Below are positions 31,036 through 40,273 of a DNA stretch of 64,000 bases, one piece after another. The number at the start of each line of letters is the position of its first letter. The first letter of the stretch is position 1. The stretch lies in the NCBI RefSeq assembly GCF_005405925.1, contig NZ_BJHV01000001.1, forward strand, positions 5,642,001 to 5,706,000, given 5' to 3'. Position numbers and translations under genes: made by a program. The notes beneath the pieces are model-generated. The model was not told the DNA's origin. It saw only the letters and a list, made by a program, of their open reading frames with translations, and searched no databases. This DNA is from Streptomyces antimycoticus (GTDB lineage Bacteria > Actinomycetota > Actinomycetes > Streptomycetales > Streptomycetaceae).

Positions 31036-34000
31036 TTACGGCGCCGCCGCGTCGATCGCCTTCACGATGCGCTTGTCGGACACCGGATAGGCCGTGCCGA
31101 GGGCGTGCGCGAAGTAGCTGACCCGCAACTCCTCGATCATCCAGCGGATCTCCAGCGCCTCCTGGGGCACCGGGCGCCCCGGCGGGAACTGCTCCAGCAG
31201 CCAGGCGTACTCGTCCCGCATCTCCCGCACCTTCGCCATCCGGGCGCGGTCCCGGTCGGCGTTGCCCGGAAGCTGCTGCAGCCGCCGGTCCACGGCCACC
31301 AGATAGCGCATGAGGTCCGGAAGCCGCCGCACGCCGTGCGCGGTCACGAAGCCCGGTGTGATGAGCTCCGAGAGCTGCTCCCTGATGTCCGTGAGGGACG
31401 GCAGCAGCACCGGGCTCCTGGTGTCCTTGAGCCGCCGCTCGCACGACTGCCAGGCCGCCAGCACCTCCTGGACCTTGCGCACGGTGTCCAGCGTGGCGTC
31501 CGTGATGTCGCTGCGCACCGCGTCGAAGAGCTTGCGGAACGACTCCTCGTCCCAGGCCGGGCCGCCACGGGCCGCGATCAGCCGGTCGGCCGCCGCGGCC
31601 ACGCAGTCCTCGAAGAGCGCCTGCACACCGCCGTGCGGGCTGCTGGAGAGCGCCAGCTTGGCCTGGTTGGAGAGCTTGCCCTGGACGAACTTGGCGGGGC
31701 TGGACGGCAGCTGGAGCAGGATCAGCCGGCGCGTCCCCCGCCACATCGCCTCCTGCTGCTCGGCCTCCGTGTCGAAGAGCCGTACGGCCACCGAGGCGCC
31801 CTCGTCGACGAGCGCCGGATACGCCTTGACCGGCTGGCCGCCGCGGCGCGTCTCGAAGGTGCGCGGCAGCGTCCCGACCGTCCACCGGGTCAGCCCGCCG
31901 CGCTGCTCGATCCCCACGCCCTCCTTGGAGGACTCGAACGCCTTGGAGATCGCGGCCCGCGTCTTCGGCCGGAGCCGCTGCCGCAGTGCCTCCAGGTCCT
32001 TGTCCTCGGCCAGCTTGCGGCGCCGCTCGTCCACCACCCGGAAGGTGACCTTGAGGTGGTCCGGGACCTTCGTCAGGTCCCAGTCCTCCGGCTCGATCCG
32101 TACGCCCACCATCCGCTGGAGCTCGCGCCCCAGCGCCGCGGTCAGCGGCTCCTGGAGGGGGACAGCGCTTTCCAGGAAGCGCTTGGCATAGTTCGGCGCC
32201 GGGACGTAGTGACGGCGCACCGGTTTGGGCAGCGAGCGGATCAGCTCGGTGACCAGATCCTCCCGCAGCCCCGGAATCTGCCAGTCGAAACCGTCCGCGG
32301 TGACCTGGTTGAGCACCTGCAGCGGGATGTGGACGGTCACACCGTCCGCGTCCGCACCCGGCTCGAATTGATAGGTCACCTTGAACTTGAGCTTCCCCTG
32401 GCGCCAGGAGTCCGGATAGGCGTCCTTGGTGATGTCCTGCGCCCGCTCGTTGATGAGCATCGACTTCTCGAAGTTGAGAAGCTCCGGCGCGGCCCCTCCT
32501 TCGCGACACTTGTGCTTCCACCAGGAGTCGAAATGGGCGCCGGAGACCACATGCTCGGGGATCCGCTGGTCGTAGAAGTCGAAGAGCGTCTCGTCGTCCA
32601 CGAGGATGTCGCGGCGCCGGGCCCGGTGCTCCAGCTCCTCGACCTCGCCCAGCAACTTGCGGTTGTCGTGGAAGAACTGGTGGTGGGTGCGCCAGTCGCC
32701 CTCCACCAGGGCGTTGCGGATGAACAGATCGCGGCTGGTCTCCGGGTCGATCCGGCCGTAGTTGACCTTCCGCTGGGCGACGATCGGCACCCCGTAGAGC
32801 GTGACCCGCTCATACGCCATCACCGCGGCCTGCTTCTGCTCCCAGTGCGGCTCGCTGTAGGTGCGTTTGACCAGGTGCTGGGCGAGCGGCTCGATCCACT
32901 CCGGCTCGATCTTCGCGTTGACCCGCGCCCACAGCCGGGACGTCTCCACCAGCTCCGCCGACATCACCCAGCGCGGCGGCTTCTTGAACAGCGCCGAGCC
33001 GGGGAACACCGCGAACTTGGCGCTGCGCGCGCCCAGATACTCGTTCTTGTCGGTGTCCTTCAGACCCACATGGGACAGCAGCCCCGCCAGCAACGACGTA
33101 TGGACGTGATCGGGCGCCGCGTCCTGCTCGGACATATGGATGTCCATGGTCTTGGCGACCGTGCGCAGCTGGCTGTAGATGTCCTGCCATTCGCGTATGC
33201 GCAGGTAGTTGAGGAACTCACTGCGGCACATCCGGCGGAAGGCGGAGGAGGACAGCTCCTTCTGCCGCTCCCGGATGTACTTCCACAGATTGAGGAAGGC
33301 CAGGAAGTCGCTGGACTCGTCCTTGAACCGGGCATGCTGCTGATCCGCCTGCTGCTGCTTGTCCGAGGGGCGCTCGCGCGGGTCCTGGATGGACAGCGCC
33401 GCCGCGATCACCATGACCTCGCGGACACAGCCGTTGCGATCCGCCTCCAGCACCATCCGGGCCAGCCGCGGGTCCACCGGCAGCTGGGCCAGCTTCCGGC
33501 CGACCTGGGTGAGCCGCTTGCGTGGGTCCTTCTGCTTGCTGTCCAGGGCGTGCAGCTCCTCCAGGAGCTGGACGCCGTCCTTGACGTTGCGGCGGTCCGG
33601 CGGGTCGATGAAGGGGAACTTCTCGATATCGCCGAGGCCGGCGGCGGTCATCTGGAGGATGACGGAGGCCAGATTGGTCCGGAGGATCTCGGCGTCGGTG
33701 AACTCCGGGCGGGTGAGGAAGTCGTCCTCGGAGTACAGCCGGATGCAGATGCCGTCGCTGGTCCGGCCGCAGCGGCCCTTGCGCTGATTGGCGCTGGCCT
33801 GGGAGATCGGCTCGATGGGCAGCCGCTGGACCTTGGTGCGATGGCTGTAGCGGGAGATCCGGGCGGCGCCAGGGTCGATCACATAGCGGATACCGGGGAC
33901 GGTCAGGGAGGTCTCGGCGACGTTGGTCGCCAGCACGATCCGGCGGCCGGTGTGTCTCTGGAAGACGCGGTGCTGCTCGGCGTGCGACAGCCGGGCGTAC

Positions 34001-34971
34001 AGCGGAAGGACCTCGGTGACCGGGAGCTTCTTCTTGTTCAGCGCGTCGGCGGTGTCGCGGATCTCCCGCTCACCGGAGAGGAAGACCAGGATGTCGCCGG
34101 GCCCCTCGGCCTGGAGCTCGTCGACCGCGTCGCAGATCGCGGTGATCTGGTCGCGGTCGCTGTCCTCGCCGCCCTCCTCGAGCAGCGGGCGGTAGCGCAC
34201 CTCGACCGGATACGTACGCCCGCTGACCTCGACGATCGGCGCGTCGCCGAAATGGCGGGAAAAGCGCTCCGGGTCGATGGTGGCGGAGGTGATCACGACC
34301 TTGAGGTCGGGGCGGCGGGGCAGCAGCTGGGCCAGATAGCCCAGCAGGAAGTCGATGTTGAGGCTGCGCTCATGGGCCTCGTCGATGATGATCGTGTCGT
34401 ACTGGCGCAGCTCGCGGTCGGTCTGGATCTCGGCGAGCAGGATGCCGTCGGTCATCAGCTTGACGTGGGTGTCCTGGCCCACCTGATCGGTGAAGCGGAC
34501 CTTCCAGCCGACGGACTCGCCCAGCGGCGACCGCAGCTCCTCGGCGATGCGCTCGGCCACGGTGCGGGCGGCGATACGGCGCGGCTGCGTATGGCCAATA
34601 AGTCCCTTGACGCCGCGCCCCAGCTCCAGACAGATCTTCGGAATCTGGGTGGTCTTCCCGGAGCCGGTCTCACCTGCGACGATCACCACCTGGTGATCCC
34701 GGACGGCCTCGAGGATCGCGTCCTTCTTCTGGCTGACCGGCAGCTCTTCCGGATAGGTGATGGCCGGCACGGCGGCGCGGCGGTCCGCGACCCGCAGCTC
34801 GGCACGCGTGATCTCCTCGGTGATCTCACCGAGCACGGCCGCTCGGGCCTCGGGTTTACGGATCCGGCGCGCACCGTCGAGTCGGCGTCCCAGCCGCTGC
34901 TGGTCGCGCAGCATCAGCTCGGGCAGCCGCTCCAGAAGGGCGGGCAGGGCGGGGGCAGGCGTGGTGGACAT
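31036..34971 (-). CDS. hrpA: ATP-dependent RNA helicase HrpA
   Basis: 1311 residues, full length for HrpA. A DEAH-box helicase that acts on structured RNA and, in E. coli, on stalled ribosomes and mRNA processing. Motif I GETGSGKT (about residue 98), Ia TQPRRIAA, II DEAHERS, III SATIDPERF, and VI QRKGRCGRT; then the winged-helix, ratchet and OB-fold region and a long C-terminal extension (DUF3418 type) typical of HrpA. ATG at 34969-34971. It is monocistronic, divergent from the next membrane protein, and ends before tRNA-Asp. Confidence 0.96.
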   Translation of the reverse strand: MSTTPAPALPALLERLPELMLRDQQRLGRRLDGARRIRKPEARAAVLGEITEEITRAELRVADRRAAVPAITYPEELPVSQKKDAILEAVRDHQVVIVAGETGSGKTTQIPKICLELGRGVKGLIGHTQPRRIAARTVAERIAEELRSPLGESVGWKVRFTDQVGQDTHVKLMTDGILLAEIQTDRELRQYDTIIIDEAHERSLNIDFLLGYLAQLLPRRPDLKVVITSATIDPERFSRHFGDAPIVEVSGRTYPVEVRYRPLLEEGGEDSDRDQITAICDAVDELQAEGPGDILVFLSGEREIRDTADALNKKKLPVTEVLPLYARLSHAEQHRVFQRHTGRRIVLATNVAETSLTVPGIRYVIDPGAARISRYSHRTKVQRLPIEPISQASANQRKGRCGRTSDGICIRLYSEDDFLTRPEFTDAEILRTNLASVILQMTAAGLGDIEKFPFIDPPDRRNVKDGVQLLEELHALDSKQKDPRKRLTQVGRKLAQLPVDPRLARMVLEADRNGCVREVMVIAAALSIQDPRERPSDKQQQADQQHARFKDESSDFLAFLNLWKYIRERQKELSSSAFRRMCRSEFLNYLRIREWQDIYSQLRTVAKTMDIHMSEQDAAPDHVHTSLLAGLLSHVGLKDTDKNEYLGARSAKFAVFPGSALFKKPPRWVMSAELVETSRLWARVNAKIEPEWIEPLAQHLVKRTYSEPHWEQKQAAVMAYERVTLYGVPIVAQRKVNYGRIDPETSRDLFIRNALVEGDWRTHHQFFHDNRKLLGEVEELEHRARRRDILVDDETLFDFYDQRIPEHVVSGAHFDSWWKHKCREGGAAPELLNFEKSMLINERAQDITKDAYPDSWRQGKLKFKVTYQFEPGADADGVTVHIPLQVLNQVTADGFDWQIPGLREDLVTELIRSLPKPVRRHYVPAPNYAKRFLESAVPLQEPLTAALGRELQRMVGVRIEPEDWDLTKVPDHLKVTFRVVDERRRKLAEDKDLEALRQRLRPKTRAAISKAFESSKEGVGIEQRGGLTRWTVGTLPRTFETRRGGQPVKAYPALVDEGASVAVRLFDTEAEQQEAMWRGTRRLILLQLPSSPAKFVQGKLSNQAKLALSSSPHGGVQALFEDCVAAAADRLIAARGGPAWDEESFRKLFDAVRSDITDATLDTVRKVQEVLAAWQSCERRLKDTRSPVLLPSLTDIREQLSELITPGFVTAHGVRRLPDLMRYLVAVDRRLQQLPGNADRDRARMAKVREMRDEYAWLLEQFPPGRPVPQEALEIRWMIEELRVSYFAHALGTAYPVSDKRIVKAIDAAAP

Positions 34972-35081
34972 ACGGACCCCAGGATCTCACCTCGGCAAAA
35001 CGACTGGCGAACCATTTCCGCCGGGTGTTGTCCGGGCCACGTCGCGCGGTATGCCGGGATTGTCCGTTCTAGCGTGGGCGT

Positions 35082-36359
35082 ATGGCGGACGACGAAAGCG
35101 GCGAAGGCGCGGGCGGGGGCGACGCGGGCGGGGGCAGGGACGACGCGAATGAGGGCAAGGGCGGGGGCAGGGGCGACGCGAGCGAGGGCAGGGGCGGGGG
35201 CAAGGGCGACGCGAATGAGGGCAAGGGCGGGGGCAAGGGCGACGCGAGCGAGGGCAGGGGCGCGCCCGACGCGGGGAGGGGCAAGGCCGGGGCGGACGCG
35301 GGCAAGGGTAGGGGCGGGGGCAGGGGCAGGGGCGGGGCGGACCGGCTCTCCCCATGGGCCCGTTTCAAGCACACCTCCTTCTTCCCCGCGACCGTCATCG
35401 TGCTGCTCATCTCCGCGGGCGCGGGGCTCTTCGCGGGCTCGTACACCTTCGCCTTCGCCAATCCCACCCCCCGGAACATCCCCACGGCCATCGTGACCGC
35501 CGATCACGACTCCACCATGCGGAACCAGTTCCTCACCGGGATGGAGAAGGCCCTGAACGCGTCCCTCAAGCTGCACCCCTACCCCACCTATGCGAAGGCC
35601 CGCTGGTCCCTGGAGGAGCAGCGGGTCTTCGCGATCCTGCGGGCGCGCGACCGTGGCGTTGAGCTGGATGTCGCGAGCGCGGCGGGGGCGACCGTGGCCC
35701 AGGTGCTCAGCCAGGCCGGTGGCAAGGTGGGCCGGGCCTCCGGGGTGCCCGTCACGGTCAGGGATCTGAAGCCGCTGCAGCCCGGCGATCCGCGCGGACT
35801 CGCGGTCTTCTACATCTCCCTGGCCGCCACGATCATCGGCTTCCTCGGCGCCGTCCAGCTCAGCGTCAACGCCGCCGCGCTCAACCCGGCCGAGCGGATC
35901 GGCTTCAACGTCGCGTACGCCGTGCTCGGCGCCTTCTCGATCGCGGCGATCGTCGACTGGGGGCTGAAGGCGCTCCGGCTCCCCTTCGCGGAGTCGTGGG
36001 CGATCCTGGCGTTGACGATGTTCACCTCGGGTCTGGTGTTCTCCATGTTCAACGTCCTCTTCGGGCGCTGGGCGCTCCTGCCCACCTGGGGCGTGATGGT
36101 GATCCTCGGCAACCCGTCCTCCGGCGGCGCCGTCTCCTGGCCCTTGCTCCCCTCGCTCCTGGGCACCATCGGCCGCTGGCTCCCGCCGGGCGCCTCGGTC
36201 AACGCCCAGCACACCGCGATCTACTTCCCTCACCACCAGCACCCCTTCCCCTTCCTGGTGCTGGGGAGCTGGTGTGTGGTGTCCGCCGTGGTCTTCTGGA
36301 CCTGGCGCCACCGCCACCCGGGCGGGCGGCCGCCGAGGGCGACGCCGACGCGGTGCTGA
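35082..36359 (+). CDS. ABC-2/YhgE-like integral membrane protein with Gly-rich repeat N-terminus
   Basis: 425 residues. Residues 1-90 are a low-complexity repeat of GGGKGDASEGRG/GGGKGDANEGKG units, basic and acidic in alternation. One membrane helix follows (FFPATVIVLLISAGAGLFAG), then an extracytoplasmic domain of about 130 residues (TPRNIPTAIVTADHDSTMRNQF), and five more helices. This 1+5 topology is that of ABC-2-type permeases and YhgE/Pip-like proteins (DUF3533-like). No ATPase partner is adjacent, so export of a specific substrate is unproven. The Gly-rich leader is unusual; translation could in principle start later, but no better site with Shine-Dalgarno was seen. Confidence 0.7.
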   Translation: MADDESGEGAGGGDAGGGRDDANEGKGGGRGDASEGRGGGKGDANEGKGGGKGDASEGRGAPDAGRGKAGADAGKGRGGGRGRGGADRLSPWARFKHTSFFPATVIVLLISAGAGLFAGSYTFAFANPTPRNIPTAIVTADHDSTMRNQFLTGMEKALNASLKLHPYPTYAKARWSLEEQRVFAILRARDRGVELDVASAAGATVAQVLSQAGGKVGRASGVPVTVRDLKPLQPGDPRGLAVFYISLAATIIGFLGAVQLSVNAAALNPAERIGFNVAYAVLGAFSIAAIVDWGLKALRLPFAESWAILALTMFTSGLVFSMFNVLFGRWALLPTWGVMVILGNPSSGGAVSWPLLPSLLGTIGRWLPPGASVNAQHTAIYFPHHQHPFPFLVLGSWCVVSAVVFWTWRHRHPGGRPPRATPTRC

Positions 36360-36417
36360 GGGGTGCGGCGGGGGCGGTGCGGTGGGGGCGGTGCGGTGGG
36401 GTGCGGGCACACAAAAA

Positions 36418-36448
36418 AGTCCCTCCCCCGCAGATCAGGGGAGGGACT
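36418..36448 (-). terminator. rho-independent terminator (minus strand)
   Basis: Stem AGTCCCTCCCC/GGGGAGGGACT followed on the minus strand by a run of six T (+ strand AAAAAA at 36413-36418). It ends the transcript of the DUF1152 gene or of a structured RNA encoded at 36449-36584. Confidence 0.85.
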
Positions 36449-36584
36449 TCATTAAAGAGCGCCGAGCAGGCCTTGCACCTACATCCCTCGTTTGGAGACG
36501 AGTATCTTTCCTTAGACGACCGACGCATCAACTCCCGCCCCGTCGGGGCGGCGTTGCGAGATCAACTATAGCCCATCCGGGCGA
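36449..36584 (-). other. structured non-coding stretch between DUF1152 gene and terminator
   Basis: 136 nt between the DUF1152 stop and a strong minus-strand terminator, with less GC-biased sequence than its surroundings. On the minus strand it can form a CCGCCCC/GGGGCGG hairpin (about 36536-36551) and a CTCGT/ACGAG hairpin. A 3'-UTR-derived small RNA or an independent small RNA is possible. I recognise no known family, and no ORF is convincing. Confidence 0.35.
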
Positions 36585-37676
36585 TCACAGCCGCCACAGC
36601 GGGGCGTCGTACCGCTCCGGCTGAGTCCCGATCAGCAGGGCCCGCAGATCCGCGCGTTGGACACCGCTCAGGCCGAGGGCCTCGGTGAGGCGGCGGAAGG
36701 TGGTGTGGCTGACCCCGCGGGCGCGGGCCTCCTCCGCGAAGCGGGCGACCCCGGCCAGTACGGCCCTGGGCCGGAACGGGCCCTCGGGCGCCGCCCCGAA
36801 CCGCGCGGCCTTCTCCCGCTCGTAGTCGATCTCCGAGTATCCGCAGATGTCCCGGCAGTGCCGCTCGGCCTCGGCGAGACCGGTCGTATCGGCGATGGCC
36901 CCGGCGAGCCCATTGCGGCGGAACGCGGCGTCGAGATCCGCCTGATGGACCACGGGCCCGTCGTCCGTCAGGGGAATGGTGAGCCCCGCGTCCCGTACCT
37001 CGCACAGCCCGCGCACCCTCCGCGCCGTGGCCGTGAGCATGCCGGTGGCCTCCGACGGATGCCACTCCATGACGGGGCCGATGAGCGCGACGTCCTCGGC
37101 GGTGAGCGTATGGACCACCGGCCCCAGCCGTTCGCGCAGCACCTCCACCGGGATCTCCCCGTCCAGCCCCGGCCCGGCGACCAGCAGCCGGATCTCCGCG
37201 GTCACCTGCGCGCACGCGGCAAGCGACAGCGCGTCCCCGAGCGGGCTGCGCAGCGTCGGCTCATCGCCTCGCGCGAGGATGTCGCCGCCCACGTCCAGCA
37301 GGTCGATCGAGGCCGGGGCCAGGTGCTCGATCAGCTCTTCCAACTGCCGGACCATGCCCTCCACCCCGTGGTGGGGGTCGAGCAGCGCGAAGGTGTGCGG
37401 CAGCTCGGCGGCCAGCCGGGGCAGCGTGGCCCCGGCCGGCGCCACCGGCCGCGCGTCCTTGGGCACGGTGTACACGCTCGGCGTGAGCGCCCGCAGACCG
37501 GTGAAGTCGGCCGCTCCCCGGGGCCCGGGGACGGGGTCGACGAGCAGCCGGTCCCAGGCGTAGGTCAGGACCACCGCCCGGTCGTCGGCCGTCCCGGGCC
37601 CGTACAGAGCCCGGTCGATCACCGCGGCGGCAACGGCGTCACCGCCACCTCCCCCCGCCACGATCAGCCGTGTCAT
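36585..37676 (-). CDS. DUF1152 domain-containing protein
   Basis: 363 residues, single domain. N-terminal GGGGGDAVAAAVIDRAL (nucleotide-binding-like glycine loop), YAWDRLLVDPVPGPR, a central DLLDVGGDILARGDEPTLRSPLGDALSL with conserved acidic residues, and LLVAGPGLDGE. This is the DUF1152 family, widespread in actinobacteria and archaea with unproven function; the Gly-rich start and conserved Asp pattern suggest binding of a nucleotide or sugar phosphate. Upstream MFS gene is on the same strand, 120 bp away. Confidence 0.85.
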   Translation of the reverse strand: MTRLIVAGGGGGDAVAAAVIDRALYGPGTADDRAVVLTYAWDRLLVDPVPGPRGAADFTGLRALTPSVYTVPKDARPVAPAGATLPRLAAELPHTFALLDPHHGVEGMVRQLEELIEHLAPASIDLLDVGGDILARGDEPTLRSPLGDALSLAACAQVTAEIRLLVAGPGLDGEIPVEVLRERLGPVVHTLTAEDVALIGPVMEWHPSEATGMLTATARRVRGLCEVRDAGLTIPLTDDGPVVHQADLDAAFRRNGLAGAIADTTGLAEAERHCRDICGYSEIDYEREKAARFGAAPEGPFRPRAVLAGVARFAEEARARGVSHTTFRRLTEALGLSGVQRADLRALLIGTQPERYDAPLWRL

Positions 37677-37796
37677 CAGCCCAGCGTACGGCCGGAACGG
37701 CCGATACCGTCGTACTTCGGGCGCGCCCCGCCCAGCCGTCGCCCCACCCCGGCCGCGCCGACCTCACCGGCGGCGGGCGGGGCGGGGCGAGGCCGG

Positions 37797-39155
37797 TCAG
37801 GAATGAATCCGCGAGGAATCGGACGGCTTGGGTTTCTCTTCCGCCTCGGCCTCCTGCCGGGCTTTGCCGTCCCCGAGGACGTTCGGGTTGGTCTCGGGGG
37901 CGGCCGCCACGGCGAAGACGGTGACCAGGCCCATGCCGATGAGGAACAGTGCGATCGGCCAGGACGCGCCCGACCAGGCGAGCAGCGCGGTGGCGACGAT
38001 GGGGGAGAACCCGCCGACGATCATCGACGCGAGCTCATGCCCCAGGGCGAGCCCGCTGTAGGCCACCCGGCTGGCGAAGAGTTCGGTGAAGAACGCCGGC
38101 TGGGTGCCGATCATCGCCCCGTGGCCGATCACGACCGCCACGAAGATCGCCACGAAGATCAGCACCGGATTGCGCGAGTCGAACAGCGCGAAGAACGGAT
38201 ACGCCCAGACGATCACCGCGATCGCGCCCCCGATGTACACCGGTCGGCGTCCGAGGCGGTCGGAGAGCGCCCCGAACATGGGCATCGCGAACGACTCGAA
38301 CAGCATCCCCACCACGAGCGCGGCCAGCACCACGCCCTTGCCCGCCCCGATCTCGGACGCGTAGGAGAGGCTGAAGGTGAGGAACAGGTAACTCGCACCG
38401 GTTTCGGCGACCCGCGCGCCGAAGGCGATCAGGATGGACTTGGGGTGGGTGCGGATGACGTCGAGAAGCGGCGGGGCGGACTTCTTCGGCTCCGAGTCCT
38501 TCTCCTGGAACGCGGGCGTCTCCATGATCCGGAGCCGGATCAGCAGTCCGACGGCGGTGAGCAGGATGCCGACCACGAACGGGATGCGCCATCCCCAGGC
38601 GAGGAAGGACTCCTTGGTGGTCACCTCCTGGGCCAGCGCGTAGGCGGCTGCGGAGAGGACGAACCCGAGCCCCACGCCGGTCTGGCTCCAGGCCGAGTAG
38701 AAGCCGCGGCGGTGGCTCGGCGCGTGTTCGCTGACGATCAGCACCCCGCCGCCCCACTCGCCGCCGACCGCGATGCCCTGCACGACCCGCAGCGTCACCA
38801 GCAGCACCGGCGCCCAGACTCCGACGGTGGCGTAGGTGGGCAGCACGCCGATCAGACAGGTCGCGACGCCCATGATCACCAGGGTGGTCACCAGCATCGA
38901 CTTTCGGCCGATCCGGTCCCCGAAGTGCCCGAAGATGACGCCGCCCAACGGCCGGGCGAGGAACCCCACCGCGTTGGTACCGAAGGCGGCGATCGTCCCC
39001 ACCAGCGGATTGAAGGTCGGGAAGAACAGGGTGTTGAACACGAGCGCGGCGGCCGTGCCATAGAGGAAGAAGTCGTACCACTCCAATGCGCTACCGAACA
39101 AACTTGCGATCGCTGCCTTGCGTACTTCGCTCGGGCGGCCCTTCACGTCTGCCAT
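37797..39155 (-). CDS. MFS transporter, metabolite:H+ symporter family
   Basis: 452 residues with twelve membrane helices. Signature of the MHS subfamily: SALEWYDFFLYGTAAALVFN at helix 1, ARPLGGVIFGHFGDRIGRK at loop 2-3, GIAVGGEWGGGVLIVSEHAP at helix 4, and ALSDRLGRRPVYIGG at loop 8-9. Known relatives move dicarboxylates, alpha-ketoglutarate, shikimate or proline/betaine with protons; the substrate here cannot be read from sequence. Acidic-basic hydrophilic C-terminal tail. ATG at 39153-39155. Confidence 0.9.
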   Translation of the reverse strand: MADVKGRPSEVRKAAIASLFGSALEWYDFFLYGTAAALVFNTLFFPTFNPLVGTIAAFGTNAVGFLARPLGGVIFGHFGDRIGRKSMLVTTLVIMGVATCLIGVLPTYATVGVWAPVLLVTLRVVQGIAVGGEWGGGVLIVSEHAPSHRRGFYSAWSQTGVGLGFVLSAAAYALAQEVTTKESFLAWGWRIPFVVGILLTAVGLLIRLRIMETPAFQEKDSEPKKSAPPLLDVIRTHPKSILIAFGARVAETGASYLFLTFSLSYASEIGAGKGVVLAALVVGMLFESFAMPMFGALSDRLGRRPVYIGGAIAVIVWAYPFFALFDSRNPVLIFVAIFVAVVIGHGAMIGTQPAFFTELFASRVAYSGLALGHELASMIVGGFSPIVATALLAWSGASWPIALFLIGMGLVTVFAVAAAPETNPNVLGDGKARQEAEAEEKPKPSDSSRIHS

Positions 39156-39441
39156 ATCGGCTCTCCAATGGCCGCTTCGGATGGGATCAAGACCTGCGGC
39201 TCGGCTGTGTTCGGGATGTTCGCCGCTGGTTCTCGTGGCGGGAATGGCGACGTTCCGCTCACCGGGACGCGGGCGGGAACCGGCGACCCGCCGCCCTTCA
39301 GACGTGCTGCATCCGTACGCTCCTCACGCTTCCCTCATTCGTGCGATTTTCGTACTTATCGGTCTTGCGTTCCGCTGTGCCTGGTCACGCTCTTCACGGT
39401 GTCGGTCCCGTCCAGGGGCCCACGACGGAAGGTAGACACAC
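39156..39441. promoter_or_regulatory. divergent intergenic region, MFS / secreted protein
   Basis: A 286-bp gap between divergent genes, presumed to contain both promoters. No gene or obvious operator seen. Confidence 0.35.
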
Positions 39442-39834
39442 ATGCGTGGAAGGCTCGTCATCGCTGCCGCCGCCCTGACCATGGCTCTGACGCCAGGTGC
39501 GGCGTGGGCAGCACAGGACGGCGACGACCGGACGACCGGTTCCCACCGCCCCGAGACGTCAGTCTCCCGTGAAGACCCCCGGACCGACGAGGGGGTGCCC
39601 GGATACGAGCTGGTCACCCTGCCCAACAAGAACGTCCCGAACTTCCAGCGGCGCACGGTGTACTGCCCCGAGGGCAAGAAGGCCATCGGCGGCGGCGCCG
39701 AGGCCCGCGGCAACGACGCCATCCTCGTCGGCAGCTTCCCCACCGACGACGGCAGGGGCTGGATCGGCCTGGGCCGCCAGACCACCACCGACAACGTGGG
39801 CATCAGCGTCTTCGTCATCTGCGCCTACGTCTGA
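39442..39834 (+). CDS. small secreted protein
   Basis: 130 residues. Signal peptide at residues 1-23 (MRGRLVIAAAALTMALTPGAAWA, cleavage after AWA), then a disordered charged stretch and a compact domain with VPNFQRRTVYCPEGKKAIGGG, AILVGSFPTDDGRGWIGLG and VGISVFVICAYV. Its two cysteines (about positions 74 and 127) could form a disulfide. I recognise no enzyme motif. It is the last chromosomal gene before the integrated element; the original tRNA-Phe terminator at 39884-39918 lies downstream. Confidence 0.8.
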   Translation: MRGRLVIAAAALTMALTPGAAWAAQDGDDRTTGSHRPETSVSREDPRTDEGVPGYELVTLPNKNVPNFQRRTVYCPEGKKAIGGGAEARGNDAILVGSFPTDDGRGWIGLGRQTTTDNVGISVFVICAYV

Positions 39835-39877
39835 TCGACACACGACGCGGCGGGGCCACGGCGACGCAGCGGCCACC

Positions 39878-39982
39878 GCAACGAAGAAGCCCCCTCCGGA
39901 CGGACCGGGAGGGGGCTTTGCCCAGTTCAGGGCTGCGGTGGCTGGGGCCGGGGTCGAACCGGCGACCTTCCGCTTTTCAGGC
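39878..39982. repeat. attL: direct repeat of element boundary
   Basis: This 105-bp segment is repeated at 49955-50059 (offset 10,077) with four mismatches, all in the terminator loop (39900-39904). The last 78 bp (39905-39982) are identical. It contains the tRNA-Phe 3' part plus the terminator hairpin. It marks the left junction of the integrative element. Confidence 0.92.
39939..39982 (-). pseudogene. 3' fragment of tRNA-Phe at attL
   Basis: 44 nt identical to the 3' half of tRNA-Phe(GAA), from the anticodon loop to the discriminator base. The 5' half is missing because the element was inserted here; the element's own copy restored a full tRNA at the other end. Confidence 0.9.
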
Positions 39983-40027
39983 CGAGTAAGGCCGCTGCCG
40001 GTGCCGGTTTCGCCTGGCTACACGGTC

Positions 40028-40158
40028 CGCTGACGTCCGCTGCTGCCGTCGCCGTACGCGGCCGTTGGCGTCACGGCTGGCGTCAGACGGCCCCATCGCT
40101 TCGAACTACGGTCGGCATACCGTGCCTTCCTCTGACGTCCACTGGTGGCGTCGATGTA
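40028..40158. repeat. candidate integrase arm-type sites, left end
   Basis: Repeated GGCGTCA / TGACGTC-like words: CTGACGTCCGCTG (40029), TTGGCGTCACGGCTGGCGTCAG (about 40064-40085, two copies), CTGACGTCCACTGG (40133) and GTGGCGTCG (40146). Similar words occur at the opposite end (49930-49951). Placement beside attL suggests Int/Xis arm binding sites. Confidence 0.45.
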
Positions 40159-40273
40159 CAAGCTCGGTGGTAGCAGACGATCTGACGAGCGCCAAAGGGT
40201 GTGTGACCGAAGGCCGGTGAATGCCGTTGCCTGATCTCGCTGCGTCGTTACGGCAGCCAGGGCCCTCTTCGGT

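Noticed and set aside
30940..35496. 1518-codon open frame opposite hrpA
   Set aside because: Antisense of a complete HrpA helicase; composition is that of a reverse-complement frame (Leu/Arg/Gly/His-rich).
36450..36571. Short coding frames on both strands at the structured region
   Set aside because: They run out of neighbouring genes in wrong frames, lack ribosome sites and have no typical third-position GC bias.
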